Assembly (NCBI GenBank): GCA_905182985.1 | Contig: CAJJDN010000057.1 | Span: 4,417-68,416, forward strand | Source: Paramecium sonneborni | Lineage: Eukaryota > Ciliophora > Oligohymenophorea > Peniculida > Parameciidae | Direction: 5' to 3' | Length of the DNA stretch: 64,000 nucleotides | Shown here: positions 63,128 through 64,000 of the stretch, piece by piece | How positions within the stretch are numbered: the first letter of the stretch is position 1 | Layout of the letters: every line of letters starts with the position of its first letter | Notes under the pieces: generated by a model | What the model was told of the DNA's origin: nothing | The model's database searches: none | Seen by the model: the letters and a program-made list of their open reading frames with translations, nothing else | Program-made: the position numbers and the translations under genes

Positions 63128-64000
63128 ATGAGTATAATTTGTACAAAGTTGTTTGATCAATTTAATCAACTATACTCTTCTTTTAATCCATCATACTTCA
63201 TCATTGGTGTGACAGCATTCAACTAAGGAATTCAACATTTATCAGATTTAGCTGTAAATTACATGTTAAAAGATGAATATGGACTTTCACCAGCTATGAT
63301 GGGATTTTATTTAAGCTATACGACACTCCCTTGGATGATTAAACCATTTTGGGGAATTATTACAGACTCAAAACCATTACTAGGTTATAGAAGAAAATCT
63401 TATATTATTTTATTTGGAGTATTGGATGCATTAGGTTGGATTATGATGTCTAAAAATAAAGATGGTAGTTTATTAAGTGTATTGCTACTACTATTTTTAA
63501 TTTAATTATCAATTTGCTTTGTTAATGTAGTTGGAGAGGCTATTTTAGTAGAGGTAGCAGCATAGGCATAAAGAGAATAACGATAAGAGAATTTTTAACA
63601 TGGAGCATCAAGAAATGTATCGATATTCTTTGGAGTTAGAGCTGTTGGTTCTTTATTAAGTGCATATTCATCTGGAGCACTTTTACATTACTTTACTTAC
63701 TAACAAAGTATAATAAAATTTGAATAATAGTATTTTTGATAACATCAATTTTTCCTACTATTCTAGTTTTTGTTTCATTATTTTATTAAGAATAAAGAAT
63801 AGATATACAATAATTAGATGAAAATGATAGAAAAAATAATACTGTGTAATGTTTGAAAGATTTTTGGTAATTTTTTAAAAATCCATTAATTTACAAACCA
63901 GTTATCTTAATATTTGCTTTTATGATGGCTCCATCAAGTTCAACAATAATGTTTTTCTTTTATACTGAAGTACTTGGATTTGATCCAAAGTTTTTGGGAT
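63128..64000 (+). CDS. BT1/folate-biopterin transporter (partial)
   Basis: The 3' end lies outside the window. One 23-nt intron (63708-63730) is present. The N-terminal part shows BT1-family marks: GIQHLSDLAVNYMLKDEYG, LSPAMMGFYLSYTTLPW, IKPFWGIITDSKPLLGYRRK with the conserved R-R-K-S-Y, then VGEAILVEVAAQAQ and SGALLHYF. At least six hydrophobic helices are visible in the 280 residues present. The family transports folates and pterins in protists and plants, and belongs to the major facilitator superfamily. The substrate here is inferred from family only. Confidence 0.9.

Overview
The window looks like a macronuclear-type scaffold of a ciliate close to Paramecium (species not asserted). It is strongly AT-rich, genes are packed on both strands, and reading frames stay open only if TAA and TAG are glutamine and TGA is the sole stop. 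Nearly every gene is cut by very short GT..AG introns, mostly 22-30 nt (extremes about 19 and 34). For most genes, removing the inferred introns gives an exact multiple of three and a recognisable domain, so those models support each other. The models were spliced by eye: exon borders in the less conserved genes, and starts marked uncertain, are inference.

Layout. 0.2-2.8 kb: gene-poor, with a decayed non-LTR retrotransposon reverse transcriptase and a tRNA-like block carrying A and B boxes. 2.8-5.7 kb: a 1274-bp exact direct duplication around a single N, probably an assembly artefact, holding a coiled-coil gene. 5.8-20 kb: PIKfyve-type lipid kinase, MAK/ICK-like ciliary kinase, Rce1-like CAAX protease, tandem CCCH zinc finger protein, a dead PDK1-like kinase, a TTC29-like axonemal TPR protein, a small membrane protein, a broken MsrA and an unknown protein. 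20-41 kb: MORN protein, two coiled-coil or unknown proteins, casein kinase 1, MCM4, HMG-box protein, choline/ethanolamine kinase and a secreted protein, mixed with decayed genes. A 418-bp near-identical segment occurs at 20.5 and 40.1 kb.

41-54 kb: many small genes: SmG, a Myb-domain protein, a MYND-finger/Aurora-like kinase fusion, a protein with GRDTYI motifs, a RING membrane protein, a helical-repeat protein with a presequence-like N-terminus, CFAP97-like, and two tandem alpha/beta hydrolases. 54-64 kb: a tandem pair of very large membrane-anchored hybrid histidine-kinase-like proteins in which the phospho-acceptor His, ATP-binding boxes and receiver Asp are all replaced, then a cyclic-nucleotide-binding protein and a BT1/folate-biopterin-type transporter running off the end.

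Themes. Several genes are ciliary (MAK-like, TTC29-like, CFAP97-like) and several are signalling proteins (five intact kinases, the pseudo-histidine-kinases, the cNMP protein). At least five regions are decayed genes in different states, as expected for gene loss after duplication. The strongest candidate for undescribed biology is the tandem pseudo-two-component pair at 54.5-61.1 kb; the MYND-Aurora fusion is second.
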